64,000 nt of DNA from RGIG3013 sp045538935 (GCA_045538935.1 JAZQEI010000011.1:1-64000), one strand, 5' to 3'. Shown: positions 42,451-51,802, numbered from the stretch's first letter. Program-made: numbers and translations. Notes: generated by a model not told the origin, from the sequence alone.

Positions 42451-43232
42451 TCTGTAATAAATACCCTTTCAACCTGTACTGTTTTGCCGCTTTTTTCGTC
42501 AACCGTAAAAATAACTCCATTTAAAATACACGGACCATCGGCCAAAACAAATTTATCACAGGTTTTGTCTTTTAACCTAGATATTATTATTTCACTTTTT
42601 ACACCAAGTATTGAATTTTTAGGACCGGTCATACCAACATCGGTAATATAACCGGTGCCAAGCGGTAAAATTTGTTCATCGGCCGTTTGAATATGTGTAT
42701 GTGTACCAAACACCGCCGACACCTTGCCGTCTAAATAAAGCCCTAATGCTCGCTTTTCACTAGTAGCTTCAGCATGAAAATCTACTACTATTATGTTTGC
42801 GCCCGAATTTTTGGCTTTTTTTATAAGCTCGTCGGCTGCATCAAAAGGTGATGATGCTTTTAAATTATCGAGATATATAACCCCCGACAAATTTATTACA
42901 GCCACCGTTACTCTGCCACAGTCAACATATGTAAAACCGCTACCCATAGTTTGCTCGGGAATATTGTGCGGACGCAAAATAAGGTTGTTTTGTTCATAAA
43001 CCAACAGCTCTTCTTTACGTCTAAACGAATGGTTACCACCCGTTATAACGTTTGCACCGCTTGTAAATATGTGCGCCGCACTGTTGGCTGTAAGGCCGTT
43101 GCCGTCAGCAGAATTTTCGCCGTTTACTATAACAAAATCTATACCGTGATCTGCTTTTATTTTAGGTAAATGACGCCTTAAAGCATTACAACCTATGCTG
43201 CCGCAAACATCACCAACACAAAGTATTTTCAC
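42447..43232 (-). CDS. ymdB: YmdB-type 2',3'-cyclic phosphodiesterase / metallophosphoesterase
   Basis: About 261 residues of the TIGR00282 family. VGDVCGSIGCNALRRHLPK, IVNGENSADG and GGNHSF supply the two-metal site (D, N, H), with GTHTHIQTADEQILPLGTGY, DVGMTGP conserved in YmdB. In Bacillus it degrades cAMP-type and 2',3'-cyclic nucleotides and affects biofilm development. The start is GTG 43232, eight bases after GGAGG; an earlier TTG overlaps the RBS. The peptide-binding lipoprotein gene overlaps its end. Confidence 0.9.
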   Translation of the reverse strand: MKILCVGDVCGSIGCNALRRHLPKIKADHGIDFVIVNGENSADGNGLTANSAAHIFTSGANVITGGNHSFRRKEELLVYEQNNLILRPHNIPEQTMGSGFTYVDCGRVTVAVINLSGVIYLDNLKASSPFDAADELIKKAKNSGANIIVVDFHAEATSEKRALGLYLDGKVSAVFGTHTHIQTADEQILPLGTGYITDVGMTGPKNSILGVKSEIIISRLKDKTCDKFVLADGPCILNGVIFTVDEKSGKTVQVERVFITE

Positions 43233-43426
43233 ACGGCAGACCTCCAAAAAAGCATAGTAACACAGTCTAATATATTATACACTATATATTTGTTATTTTC
43301 AACAGTAATTTGACCCATGTTAAAAAATATAAATTTTCACTTGATAAACCCTTGTTTTTGCGATATAATGCTTATGATAATGTTTATTATTTTAAGTTTA
43401 TTTGTTTTTTAGAAAGGATGTTTTGA

Positions 43427-44113
43427 GTGAACGAAATTTCAACCGGTCAAATTTTCGGAGCAATACTTCGCAGTATTTGGGTAGCAATAATAGTAGCGCT
43501 TGCGTTTGGTATTGTAGCATTTTCTTATGTTAATATGTTTATGGAAGATGTTTACAGAGCAAGATCCTCAATTTTTATAACCAACGGCGGTATTATTAGC
43601 ATAGACGGTGAAGATACAACAATTAAGTCGTCAGACTTCTCAGCATCTTCTCAACTTTTACCGTCTTGTGTTGGTATTCTATCTACCACCGAAGCAAGAC
43701 AAAAATTAGCAGAACAGCTTAATAATGAGGTTGCTATTAAGGGCACTCTTTCGGTTTCTATTCGCTCTGATGATTCACTGTTTATAGATTTTAGATATTC
43801 AGCTAACACTAAAGAAGAAGCAATTAAAGTGGTAAATGCCTTTGCCGAAATGGCTCCGCAGTATTTAAAATCGTTCTTTAACAATTCTATAAGCGTAAAG
43901 AATGTTGAGTATGCTACCACAGCGAGCAAAATTGCTCCGCGTACTGCTACAATTACAATAACCGCGGCCTTTATAGGTGGCATATTGGTCTTCGGCATCG
44001 CCGCATTACTTGCAGTACTTGACCAAACAATTAAGGGTGAAAATGACATAGTAACACACTATGAAGTTCCCATTTTGGGTATAGTTCCCGACTTTGAAGT
44101 TTTAAAAAAGTGA
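43427..44113 (+). CDS. Wzz/YveK-type capsule chain-length regulator
   Basis: 228 residues. Two hydrophobic helices (about 13-35 and 175-200) with a periplasmic-side loop, the Wzz architecture, ending near YEVPILGIVPDFEVL, the conserved cytoplasmic tail that activates the partner BY-kinase. GTG start after AAAGGA. First gene of a three-part polysaccharide module (Wzz, kinase, phosphatase); the polymer genes are probably elsewhere. Confidence 0.9.
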   Translation: MNEISTGQIFGAILRSIWVAIIVALAFGIVAFSYVNMFMEDVYRARSSIFITNGGIISIDGEDTTIKSSDFSASSQLLPSCVGILSTTEARQKLAEQLNNEVAIKGTLSVSIRSDDSLFIDFRYSANTKEEAIKVVNAFAEMAPQYLKSFFNNSISVKNVEYATTASKIAPRTATITITAAFIGGILVFGIAALLAVLDQTIKGENDIVTHYEVPILGIVPDFEVLKK

Positions 44114-44124
44114 GGTAAAGGTTA

Positions 44125-44907
44125 ATGGAAACAAAAAATAAAAATTTGCCGGCTACCGACGTTGTTTCTAACGACAGCGTTTCTACAGCTCAACAAAACC
44201 GCTCTATTCCCTTTGCCGTTGTTGAATCTTATAAAACAATAAGAACCAATCTTTTGTTTTTATTGTCTAACAAATCTCACAACTCTATTACAATTTCTAG
44301 TCCCTACCAAGGCGAAGGAAAATCTACCACATCGGTTAACACAGCAATTGCTCTTTCTCAGCTTGGTAGCAAGGTATTGCTAATAGATGCCGACCTTCGT
44401 CGTCCTTCTATTCACAGAAAGATGAAATTTCAAAACAACACAGGTCTTTCTTCTGTATTGGTAGGTTTTTGCACAATCGACGAAGCAATAAACAATGTTA
44501 ACGCTAACCTAGACGTTTTAACATCGGGTCCTACCACACCAAACCCGTCGGAATTATTAGGTTCTGAGAATATGAGTGATTTACTTGACACCCTACAGAA
44601 GTCTTACGAGTATATTATAATCGATACTCCTCCCATTAACATAGTTACCGATGCATTGGTATTAGCGCCTAAAACTGCAGGTATAATGCTTGTTGTTAAA
44701 GATAACACCACACGCCACGACCAATTAAGAAAAACCTTAAGCAGTATAGAATTTGCAGGCGTACGCTTACTTGGTTTGGTGCTTAATGCTTCGGGCGGTA
44801 AGGCATCGTATAAATACCGTTACAAGTACCGTTATCGTTATCGCTACCGTTATAAGTACAACTATAGCTCATATGCATACGATAACAATTATAACAAGGA
44901 TAAATAA
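44125..44907 (+). CDS. BY-kinase (capsular tyrosine kinase CpsD-like)
   Basis: 260 residues. TSSPYQGEGKST-like Walker A in ISSPYQGEGKSTTSVN, Walker A' LLIDADLRRPSIH, Walker B YIIIDTPP. The C-terminal tail alternates Tyr with Lys/Arg (YKYRYKYRYRYRYRYKYNY), a repeated Tyr cluster for autophosphorylation, encoded by a short tandem DNA repeat at about 44809-44862. The Wzz-like protein at 43427 supplies the transmembrane activator, and the phosphatase at 44965 the opposing activity. Confidence 0.93.
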   Translation: METKNKNLPATDVVSNDSVSTAQQNRSIPFAVVESYKTIRTNLLFLLSNKSHNSITISSPYQGEGKSTTSVNTAIALSQLGSKVLLIDADLRRPSIHRKMKFQNNTGLSSVLVGFCTIDEAINNVNANLDVLTSGPTTPNPSELLGSENMSDLLDTLQKSYEYIIIDTPPINIVTDALVLAPKTAGIMLVVKDNTTRHDQLRKTLSSIEFAGVRLLGLVLNASGGKASYKYRYKYRYRYRYRYKYNYSSYAYDNNYNKDK

Positions 44908-44964
44908 TTTTTCAGCACCTGATATTTTATATTTTTCAGGTGCTGTTATTTTAAGGTGAACTTT

Positions 44965-45672
44965 ATGGAGTTTATTGATATACACACACATATTTTACCA
45001 GGTGTAGATGATGGCGCAAAAAGTATTGACGAAAGCTTACAACTTGTGGCAGAGCTTAAAAAACAAGGGGTTACAAAGATTCTTGCAACCCCACACTTTT
45101 ATGCCGAAAGCGCATCGCTTGATGACACTCTGCAAAAAGCCAAGAAAGCCTTTTTAAACCTTAAAGAAAAGCTTTCAGACACCGACCCCGATATTAAGCT
45201 TGGATACGAAGTGCATTACTTTAAAAATATATCAAAAATAGATGAAATCGAAAAGCTTACCATTAGCGGCACACGCTATTTGTTGCTTGAACTCGCCTAC
45301 TCGCAAAGCTTAGAGCATGCGGCTGACGATATTATTGCTTTATCTTTAAACCGCAATATAACGCCAATATTAGCGCATATAGAACGCTTTTCGGCAATGC
45401 CGGGATTTGATAAAATATTAGAAACCATAAAAGACGGTTTTAGTATAGGGCAAATAAACGCCTCGGCTTTTTCTAATAGAATTTTAAGAAAATCGGCCTT
45501 ACGACTTATAGAAGACGGCTATGGTACACTTATTGCAAGTGATACACACTCTATTAAAAACCGCCCACCTGAGTTTGATAATGCCTTTAAGGTTATTGGC
45601 AAAAAGTTGGGCGAAGAAAAGGTTTTGGCGCTAAAACGCAAGAGCGATAGTTTTTGTAAAAAAATATTCTAA
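44965..45672 (+). CDS. PHP-type tyrosine-protein phosphatase (CpsB/YwqE-like)
   Basis: 235 residues. IDIHTHILPGVDDGAKS is the manganese-dependent PHP motif I; EVHYF, LAHIERF and SDTHS provide the other metal ligands. Dephosphorylates the BY-kinase encoded just upstream. I start at ATG 44965 because AAGGTG is at correct spacing; a GTG at 44956 is in frame but lies in the RBS. Confidence 0.9.
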   Translation: MEFIDIHTHILPGVDDGAKSIDESLQLVAELKKQGVTKILATPHFYAESASLDDTLQKAKKAFLNLKEKLSDTDPDIKLGYEVHYFKNISKIDEIEKLTISGTRYLLLELAYSQSLEHAADDIIALSLNRNITPILAHIERFSAMPGFDKILETIKDGFSIGQINASAFSNRILRKSALRLIEDGYGTLIASDTHSIKNRPPEFDNAFKVIGKKLGEEKVLALKRKSDSFCKKIF

Positions 45673-45684
45673 CGGTGGCTTAAT

Positions 45685-46509
45685 ATGAAGTCTGATACAC
45701 TTAAAATAAACACTATAAATAATCTTAAATATATATCATTCCCAAAGCTTGATGCAACCAATTTAGTTGCAAATGCCTTTTCTACCCGTTTAGGAGGTGT
45801 AAGCGGTGGTATATATTCGAGCATGAATTTTAGTTTTACTAATGGTGATGATGTAAACAACGTTGAGCAAAACTATAAAATAATTTGCAGTGCTTTAAAA
45901 ATTGACCCTAACTTTTTAACCCTCAGTCACCAAACACACACCGATAATATTCGAATAATATGTGAAGAAGACATTGGTAAAGGCTACTCTAAACCGCGCG
46001 ATTATGACAATATTGACGCTCTAATAACCAATATACCAAAGGTGTGTCTTGTTACCCAGTTTGCCGACTGTGTTCCACTTTTGTTTTTAGACAAAGAAAA
46101 AAAAGTTATTGCCGCCGCGCACGCCGGTTGGAAGGGTACCGTAGCTGAGATAGGTCTTAAAACAGTTACTAAAATGTGTGAGCATTTTGGGGGCGACCCC
46201 AAAAACATAATAGCCGCTATAGGTCCAAGCATTATGCAGTGTTGCTATGAGGTAGACGACCCCGTGATTGACGGTTTTAAAAAAATAGACTATATAAACC
46301 TTGACGATATAGCTATAAAAAAGCCGAACGGCAAATATATGTTAAACCTTACTAAAACAAACCAAATCATTTTAGAATATGCAGGCATAAGCAGAGAAAA
46401 TATAGATGTTAACGACCTTTGTACTTGTTGTAATTCTAGCGTGTTCCATTCTCACCGCAAAACAAACGGACTTCGCGGAAACAATGCCGCATTTATAGCA
46501 TTAAGATAA
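45685..46509 (+). CDS. pgeF: Purine nucleoside phosphorylase / laccase-domain protein (PgeF/YfiH family)
   Basis: 274 residues. The family signature is present: HQTHTDNI, FADCVPLLFLD, AAHAGWKGTVAEIG, GPSIMQCCYEV. This DUF152 family edits or hydrolyses purine nucleosides and peptidoglycan-related substrates; some members were formerly called laccases. The gene lies 12 bp after the phosphatase gene and has its own terminator downstream. Confidence 0.9.
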   Translation: MKSDTLKINTINNLKYISFPKLDATNLVANAFSTRLGGVSGGIYSSMNFSFTNGDDVNNVEQNYKIICSALKIDPNFLTLSHQTHTDNIRIICEEDIGKGYSKPRDYDNIDALITNIPKVCLVTQFADCVPLLFLDKEKKVIAAAHAGWKGTVAEIGLKTVTKMCEHFGGDPKNIIAAIGPSIMQCCYEVDDPVIDGFKKIDYINLDDIAIKKPNGKYMLNLTKTNQIILEYAGISRENIDVNDLCTCCNSSVFHSHRKTNGLRGNNAAFIALR

Positions 46510-46510
46510 C

Positions 46511-46541
46511 AAAAACCTCGCTCATTTGAGCGAGGTTTTTG
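46511..46541. terminator. Bidirectional terminator
   Basis: AAAAACCTCGCTCA / TGAGCGAGGTTTTT between pgeF and the SPFH gene. Confidence 0.95.
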
Positions 46542-46566
46542 CAATTATTTAAGTGTAAATTAAATA

Positions 46567-47514
46567 TTAATCACAGCATGGATCACTTGGCTTTTTAGCA
46601 GCCTTTTTTATTGCATTTGGAGTTGTATCGCCTAATCCGGTTGTTTCAGAAAATACTACGTTTGATTTGGTCATGTCTACTGCATCTGTCGGAACAATTA
46701 TTTTAGACGCAGTACCATTAGACATAGCAACCAATGCCTCGTACTTTTTAAGCTCTAAAACAGCTTCGTCAACACCTACAGCCTTTAATGCCGCAAGTCC
46801 GTCAGCCTCAGCCTGTTTTGCAAGTAAAATTGCCTTGGCTTCACCTTCGGCACGCGCAACTCTTGCATCACGCTCACCCTCTGCGGCTAAAATCATAGCT
46901 TGCTTATCACCTTCGGCACGTGTTATAACCGCTGCTTTATGACCTTCGGCCTCAAGTAAGGTTTCTCTGCGGTCACGTTCTGCCTTCATCTGCTTTTCCA
47001 TTGCATTTTGAATTTCTGACGGCGGAATAATATTCTTAAGCTCTACGCGATTAACCTTAATACCCCATTGGTCGGTAGCAGAGTCTAGTATTTCGGTCAT
47101 CTTACCGTTAATAGTATCACGCGAGGTAAGTGTGTCATCAAGCTCTAACTCACCAACAATGGTACGAAGTGTTGTTGCTGTAAGATTAGATAATGCGCTT
47201 ATTGGATTTACTGCACCGTATGTGAACAGCTTTGCATCAAAAACCTTAAAATAAACCACAGTGTCTATTTGCATAGTAACGTTATCTTTAGTAATAACAG
47301 GTTGTGGCGGAGAATCAAGCACCTGCTCCTTTAAGGTTACTTTTTTTGCAATACGGTCAATTACAGGCACCAAGAAGTGTAAGCCTGCTTCCCAGGTTTT
47401 GTTATATTTACCAAGACGTTCAATTACATACTCGGTTGCCTGCGGAACAACCCTAAGGCAAAGAAAAATTAATATAACTACACCCGCAATAATAATACCA
47501 GTTAAAAAATCCAT
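46567..47514 (-). CDS. SPFH/stomatin-like membrane protein (QmcA family)
   Basis: 315 residues. One N-terminal membrane helix (residues 3-22), then the PHB/SPFH domain (PQATEYVIERLGKYNKTWEAG) and a coiled-coil, Ala/Glu-rich segment with DARVARAEGEAKAILLAKQA. The tail ends in a Cys-containing DPCCD. Forms membrane microdomain scaffolds; in related bacteria it neighbours an NfeD protease partner, absent here. Confidence 0.92.
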   Translation of the reverse strand: MDFLTGIIIAGVVILIFLCLRVVPQATEYVIERLGKYNKTWEAGLHFLVPVIDRIAKKVTLKEQVLDSPPQPVITKDNVTMQIDTVVYFKVFDAKLFTYGAVNPISALSNLTATTLRTIVGELELDDTLTSRDTINGKMTEILDSATDQWGIKVNRVELKNIIPPSEIQNAMEKQMKAERDRRETLLEAEGHKAAVITRAEGDKQAMILAAEGERDARVARAEGEAKAILLAKQAEADGLAALKAVGVDEAVLELKKYEALVAMSNGTASKIIVPTDAVDMTKSNVVFSETTGLGDTTPNAIKKAAKKPSDPCCD

Positions 47515-47587
47515 ATTATCACCCTTTCTGTTTAATATATTTTACCATACTACAATTTTTATGTCAAAACAAATTTAAAACAAAAAA

Positions 47588-47614
47588 TCAGCTTTGGCGT
47601 GTTTGCCAAAGCCG
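47588..47614 (-). terminator. Terminator of the Asp23 gene after spoIIIAH
   Basis: GGCTTTGGC / GCCAAAGC hairpin followed by a T-rich run on the minus strand. Confidence 0.8.
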
Positions 47615-47624
47615 ACAACAAATT

Positions 47625-47987
47625 TTATTCTTCTGTTTGCTCATCTTCTTCAGCATCTGCCTTTAAATCGGCAACGTGAACATTAACCTTAGTTATAGCG
47701 TTACCGGTCATGTTTTGAACCTTTTCTTTAACATTTAACTGTACCGATTCGCAAACCTCTTTAACATTAGCAGACTGTAAAACGCAAATGTAAATATCTA
47801 TGTTAACCGAGCCATCTACTACGCCGATTTTTACCGCTTTAGATGCAGCAGTTTTATTTAAAATATTTTTAATTGCCATTGGTGCTTTGTTAGCCATAGA
47901 ATCTACGCCTTCTATTTCTAAGGCTGCCATACTTGCAATTTTTGCAACAACTTCTTCATTTATTTTAAGATTACTTTTGTTCTCCAT
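47625..47987 (-). CDS. Asp23/Gls24 (YqhY-like) protein
   Basis: 120 residues. KINEEVVAKIASMAALEIEGVD and the SVNIDIYICVLQSANVKEVC strands define Asp23; the C-terminus is acidic (DLKADAEEDEQTEE). YqhY-like genes follow spoIIIAH in many Firmicutes and are linked to acetyl-CoA carboxylase control. ATG 47987 follows GGAG; the reading frame is open a few codons upstream. Confidence 0.93.
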   Translation of the reverse strand: MENKSNLKINEEVVAKIASMAALEIEGVDSMANKAPMAIKNILNKTAASKAVKIGVVDGSVNIDIYICVLQSANVKEVCESVQLNVKEKVQNMTGNAITKVNVHVADLKADAEEDEQTEE

Positions 47988-48050
47988 TTTTTTACTCCTT
48001 TGCATCTAACTTCTATTATAGTATAACATATTTTTCAAAATTAACAACTA

Positions 48051-48602
48051 TTATTTTACAGTAACTATTTTTATGTTAGAAAGCGGTATATTGCTGTTAG
48101 CTGTTACGGCATCTTGAATTTGCATGGTTTGGCTAGATAAAAGCCCGTCGCTTCTAACAATTATATTTATATTTTCATCACTAATTACCGCCACAGCACC
48201 CTCAAAGCCTTTAGCCTTTAAAAGAGTTTCTATGGCATTTTCTTGCTCAGATATTTTGGTGATTTGAGCCATTCTGTCGACTGCAGATTTTTTTACATCG
48301 TCAGAAATTTTAGTATCTTTAATGGTATCTTCTAAAAGTTCAATTTGCTCTTTACGGTTGTTCTGACGTTCAACCTTTGCGGTAGCTAAATAATCAGACG
48401 AAACCTTACCGGCCGTTTGCACAGCATCTTCTGAATTTTGAGAATCCACAAAAAGAGCTTCTCCTAAGTATCCCGATGCAGTATCGTCAACCAAGGTATT
48501 AACAGACGAATACTTCATATTAAGCCATACTGCCGTACATAAAGCTATAACCATTAAAAACATTACTATACTTTGTTTGCCAAAAACTTTACCCTTTTTC
48601 AT
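48051..48602 (-). CDS. spoIIIAH: Stage III sporulation protein AH
   Basis: 183 residues. One N-terminal membrane helix, a Gln/Asn/Lys-rich coiled segment (KVERQNNRKEQIELLEDTIK) and the FliF/YscJ-like ring-forming C-terminal domain (AVAVISDENINIIVRSDGL). SpoIIIAH spans the mother-cell face of the septum and meets SpoIIQ from the forespore. Start ATG 48602; TTG 48608 is possible. Last gene of a complete spoIIIAA-AH operon. Confidence 0.93.
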   Translation of the reverse strand: MKKGKVFGKQSIVMFLMVIALCTAVWLNMKYSSVNTLVDDTASGYLGEALFVDSQNSEDAVQTAGKVSSDYLATAKVERQNNRKEQIELLEDTIKDTKISDDVKKSAVDRMAQITKISEQENAIETLLKAKGFEGAVAVISDENINIIVRSDGLLSSQTMQIQDAVTANSNIPLSNIKIVTVK

Positions 48603-48617
48603 AAACAAAAATTCTCC

Positions 48618-49172
48618 TTACCTACCCGTAACATAAATTCTTTTTGATGTAATATTTAAAGCAGACATCACTGCATTTTTTATTTTATCTATAACAATTT
48701 GGTCATAACCGCCCTCGCATACTATAGCCACTCCCCTAACATTTGGCATATACTCAGTAATCACAATAGGACTTTCATCTCCGCCAGAATCGGTGATTAT
48801 TATGTAATCTTGTTCGGTTGAATTTGAGTTTTCTTTTTTATCGTTTTGTTCGCTGTTAGATGTTTGCTGTTTTTTGTTGTCGGCGTAAATATACTGCACA
48901 GATGTATCTAATGTGACTACAACTACGCAGTTTTTACTGCCGGTAATTGATGTAACTATTTGTTTTACCTTTTTTTCAAGCTGTTCGCAATATTGGTTAG
49001 ATGTAATAACGCTAACATTTTTGTTTTTAGAAGATTCGTCTTTTGCGGTTGTTTCGAAAAAGCTCGATAAAAAAATTAGTGCAACGCCCAAAAGACCTAG
49101 CGTAAAAAATAATTTTGCCTTATTCTTAAACAGTTTTAAAATTACATCGCTTTTTAAAAAACCGTTATTCAT
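48618..49172 (-). CDS. spoIIIAG: Stage III sporulation protein AG
   Basis: 184 residues. One membrane helix (about 20-37), a hydrophilic Ser/Gln/Asn-rich linker (KKQQTSNSEQNDKKENSNST), and the conserved YIIITDSGGDESPIVITEYMPN ring domain. SpoIIIAG forms the large ring of the feeding-tube channel between mother cell and forespore. Overlaps spoIIIAF by a few bases. Confidence 0.92.
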   Translation of the reverse strand: MNNGFLKSDVILKLFKNKAKLFFTLGLLGVALIFLSSFFETTAKDESSKNKNVSVITSNQYCEQLEKKVKQIVTSITGSKNCVVVVTLDTSVQYIYADNKKQQTSNSEQNDKKENSNSTEQDYIIITDSGGDESPIVITEYMPNVRGVAIVCEGGYDQIVIDKIKNAVMSALNITSKRIYVTGR

Positions 49173-49599
49173 TTACAACACTTACCTTTAAAACATCAAA
49201 ATGCCCTTTTATTATATTGCCAACTTGTTCGGCATTTTGTTTTGTTACAACTTCCACTTCACTAATAATTATGCTGCCATCTTGTAAAATATCCACTTTT
49301 ACATTAACTTTTGAAAACTCTATCGAATTATCTTTAAGCACAGCACCGATTAAATACTCTGACTGTGTTTTATATGTTTGCTTTTGTATGGTATAATCTC
49401 GACTTAAATGTGGAGTTGTTATATCTATATCCAAATTCTTAATGCCAAATACTGCACCTAAAATTACAAGCATCATTACTAACGATAAAATGTATTTTAA
49501 AGGCTTTTCCATTTTTGATTTATTGCCCAAAAATTCAATAGCACCAAAAAATATAAATACGGCCGAAAGCACCGTTATTATTTGCTTAAAACCATTCAT
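49165..49599 (-). CDS. spoIIIAF: Stage III sporulation protein AF
   Basis: 144 residues; two N-terminal membrane helices (8-22, 34-50) and a small C-terminal alpha/beta domain (INVK..DGSIIISEVEVVTKQ). Part of the engulfment channel. ATG overlaps the spoIIIAE stop (ATGA), showing coupled translation. Confidence 0.9.
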   Translation of the reverse strand: MNGFKQIITVLSAVFIFFGAIEFLGNKSKMEKPLKYILSLVMMLVILGAVFGIKNLDIDITTPHLSRDYTIQKQTYKTQSEYLIGAVLKDNSIEFSKVNVKVDILQDGSIIISEVEVVTKQNAEQVGNIIKGHFDVLKVSVVNE

Positions 49600-50726
49600 A
49601 CGCCGCTACCGCCCATAACAATTGTAATAACACTTAAAGATATTACAAAAAGAGCAAAAACAAACAAAATTATGCCGCTTGTTAGAGTTAGAGCGTCGCC
49701 AATTGGTGTTAAAATTTTCTCGGTACCGTTTTGCGCAAACATATTAGACACTAACCCCGCCGCCTTTACAACAAGTTGCCAAATTAACGTCTGAAGCAGT
49801 ATAGGCAAAAAGATTGCCGAAAGCGCAATAACAGCATAAACCGCCGCAGTTGAACGCAATAGCTTTGCGCTTGCAAGCACCGTACCTAACGACTCACTCA
49901 GCACCGAGCCCACCATTGGCACCGATGAATTTAACATAAACTTTGCAGTTTTTGTGCCCAAAGTATCGGCCGCCGCATTTACCGTACTTTGTATGCCTAT
50001 AACACCTGTAAATACACAAAATGCAAATGACATAATATAAAGCATTATTTTTTTTGCCGTCTTACATAAATTTTGTGCCATTGGCATGCTGCAAACCGAG
50101 GTGCAAATTCCAACACTTAAATATCCGCTAAGTAACGGTAATATTACAAAAGATGCCAGCACGCTTACTATCTCGGCCGCAAAAAGCAAAGTAGCCGATG
50201 AGCCAACACTCCCGACCTTTGCGGTTGAAGCTATATTAATCGCACTAAAAACCGGTACAAAGCTAAGCATAAACACCGATGCCGCCTTAATTGCCTTTAT
50301 TACGGTATTTATGTGTGAGAAAAGCGGCACCAAAACAACGGTACATATACAAAGCGCAGATATATAATTCACACTATTTAGACCCATCTCGTTATTACAA
50401 AAAAGATTTGCCGCAGCAGAAAATATGCATATGAACATAAGTGAAACAAAAGCACCTTTGCAGTCCTTTAATCCGCTTTTTAAAAACTGTAAAATATGTG
50501 AAAATATATTTTTTGCCGAAATATCTTGTATAAAATTTGGGTTAGATACATCTATATCAAATTGATCTAACAAATCTTTTGCATCGTTAGGTACAAGTTC
50601 TTCTAAAGACTGGATACCGCTGTTTTTATATTGCTCTGTGTAATAATCGTCCTCCGCAAATGCACTAACCATAAAACAAAGGCTAAACACAACACCAACA
50701 AAAACTATTTTTAAAATCTTTTTCAT
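49596..50726 (-). CDS. spoIIIAE: Stage III sporulation protein AE
   Basis: 376 residues. Cleavable signal peptide (VFVGVVFSLCFMVSAFA), then a polytopic region with IIGIQSTVNAAADTLGTKTA and the SSVPMVGSVLSESLGTVLAS motif characteristic of SpoIIIAE, the probable membrane core of the channel. Within the eight-gene operon between spoIIIAD and spoIIIAF. Confidence 0.94.
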   Translation of the reverse strand: MKKILKIVFVGVVFSLCFMVSAFAEDDYYTEQYKNSGIQSLEELVPNDAKDLLDQFDIDVSNPNFIQDISAKNIFSHILQFLKSGLKDCKGAFVSLMFICIFSAAANLFCNNEMGLNSVNYISALCICTVVLVPLFSHINTVIKAIKAASVFMLSFVPVFSAINIASTAKVGSVGSSATLLFAAEIVSVLASFVILPLLSGYLSVGICTSVCSMPMAQNLCKTAKKIMLYIMSFAFCVFTGVIGIQSTVNAAADTLGTKTAKFMLNSSVPMVGSVLSESLGTVLASAKLLRSTAAVYAVIALSAIFLPILLQTLIWQLVVKAAGLVSNMFAQNGTEKILTPIGDALTLTSGIILFVFALFVISLSVITIVMGGSGV

Positions 50727-50732
50727 TTTGCA

Positions 50733-51119
50733 CTACCCTAAAAACGACGTTGCGACACTAAATAAATTTTTAAGCAATCCAAACGACATAACAAATATGG
50801 CGCTTTTTCCAATTAAATAAACCTTGTTTTCTAATGCGGATTGTCCGGAATCTTTGCATAAATCGGCTATAAATTGTGTTATATAACAAATACCCAAAGC
50901 CTTTAGTAATAGATAAAAGTATTCTATATCTATACCGACATTATCTAAAATTGCACGTATTTCTTGTAACGGTTTTATAATGGTGCCTATCACCGACAAT
51001 AAAATAATAGACCCCGCAACAATATTTATGTAAACCGAATATTCTGCCTTGTATTGCCTAAACAGTACACAGAGCATAAGGCAAATTACGCATAGTCCTA
51101 AAGCCGCTGTTATGCTCAT
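50733..51119 (-). CDS. spoIIIAD: Stage III sporulation protein AD
   Basis: 128 residues with four hydrophobic helices; IEYFYLLLKALGICYITQFIAD and the DSGQSALENKVYLIGKSAIF region are typical of SpoIIIAD, a small membrane partner of SpoIIIAC. Starts with the TAATG overlap of the spoIIIAC stop. Confidence 0.93.
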   Translation of the reverse strand: MSITAALGLCVICLMLCVLFRQYKAEYSVYINIVAGSIILLSVIGTIIKPLQEIRAILDNVGIDIEYFYLLLKALGICYITQFIADLCKDSGQSALENKVYLIGKSAIFVMSFGLLKNLFSVATSFLG

Positions 51120-51313
51120 TAAAGACCAAACACCTGTTTTACGGTTGAGAATAAATCTGCTATAACATTAACTATCATAAGTAATACCACCACAAGCCCT
51201 GCAAGTGTAGTAAGCATTGCTTGTTCCTCTCTGCCTGAGCGAACTAACAGTTGATTTAAAACAGTAACAATAATACCAATAGCCGCAACCTTGAAAATAA
51301 AATCAACATCCAT
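51119..51313 (-). CDS. spoIIIAC: Stage III sporulation protein AC
   Basis: 64 residues, the standard tiny size; two membrane helices and the LNQLLVRSGREEQAMLTTLA motif conserved in SpoIIIAC. The gene overlaps spoIIIAD by the TAATG. Confidence 0.93.
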   Translation of the reverse strand: MDVDFIFKVAAIGIIVTVLNQLLVRSGREEQAMLTTLAGLVVVLLMIVNVIADLFSTVKQVFGL

Positions 51314-51322
51314 TTTATCACC

Positions 51323-51802
51323 TTAAATTAAAAATATGGCAAGTCCGATTCCCAAAAATAAGCCAACGTTATTATATAACTTTGCCTTTTTCAGATAATC
51401 ATCCTTTGCCGATTTTAGTTGTTCCTCAATAAGTTTTATGTAAACCAATATGTTTTCCTCCTCACTCTTTACATCACGCATACCTATACCGTTAAAAAGT
51501 TCAAACGCTAACTTTTTATCTCTTTGATTTAAAAAATCAAATTCCTTTAAATATTCATTGTTGCTTTGTGTGTTTTTTAAAGCCAAAACAAGCTCTTTAC
51601 TAAACCCACCATCTATTAAATTTTTATATATAATATCTATTTCATACCTAAAACAAACTATCTGTTCTTTTAAGTTCATAGCAACCTTAACTATGTTTTC
51701 TAGCCACTCACAACGAAGCTTTAAATTTTGCGACATATATTTACCACCGCAAAAGCCTGCAAGAATTATGCATATAGCACCCGAAATTTTTACAAAAAGC
51801 AT
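51323..51802 (-). CDS. spoIIIAB: Stage III sporulation protein AB
   Basis: 159 residues. N-terminal and C-terminal membrane helices flank a soluble helical region (LRCEWLENIVKVAMNLKEQI; DDYLKKAKLYNNVGLFLGIG), resembling GspF-type membrane proteins that work with the ATPase SpoIIIAA. The gene overlaps the 3' end of spoIIIAA. Confidence 0.92.
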   Translation of the reverse strand: MLFVKISGAICIILAGFCGGKYMSQNLKLRCEWLENIVKVAMNLKEQIVCFRYEIDIIYKNLIDGGFSKELVLALKNTQSNNEYLKEFDFLNQRDKKLAFELFNGIGMRDVKSEEENILVYIKLIEEQLKSAKDDYLKKAKLYNNVGLFLGIGLAIFLI

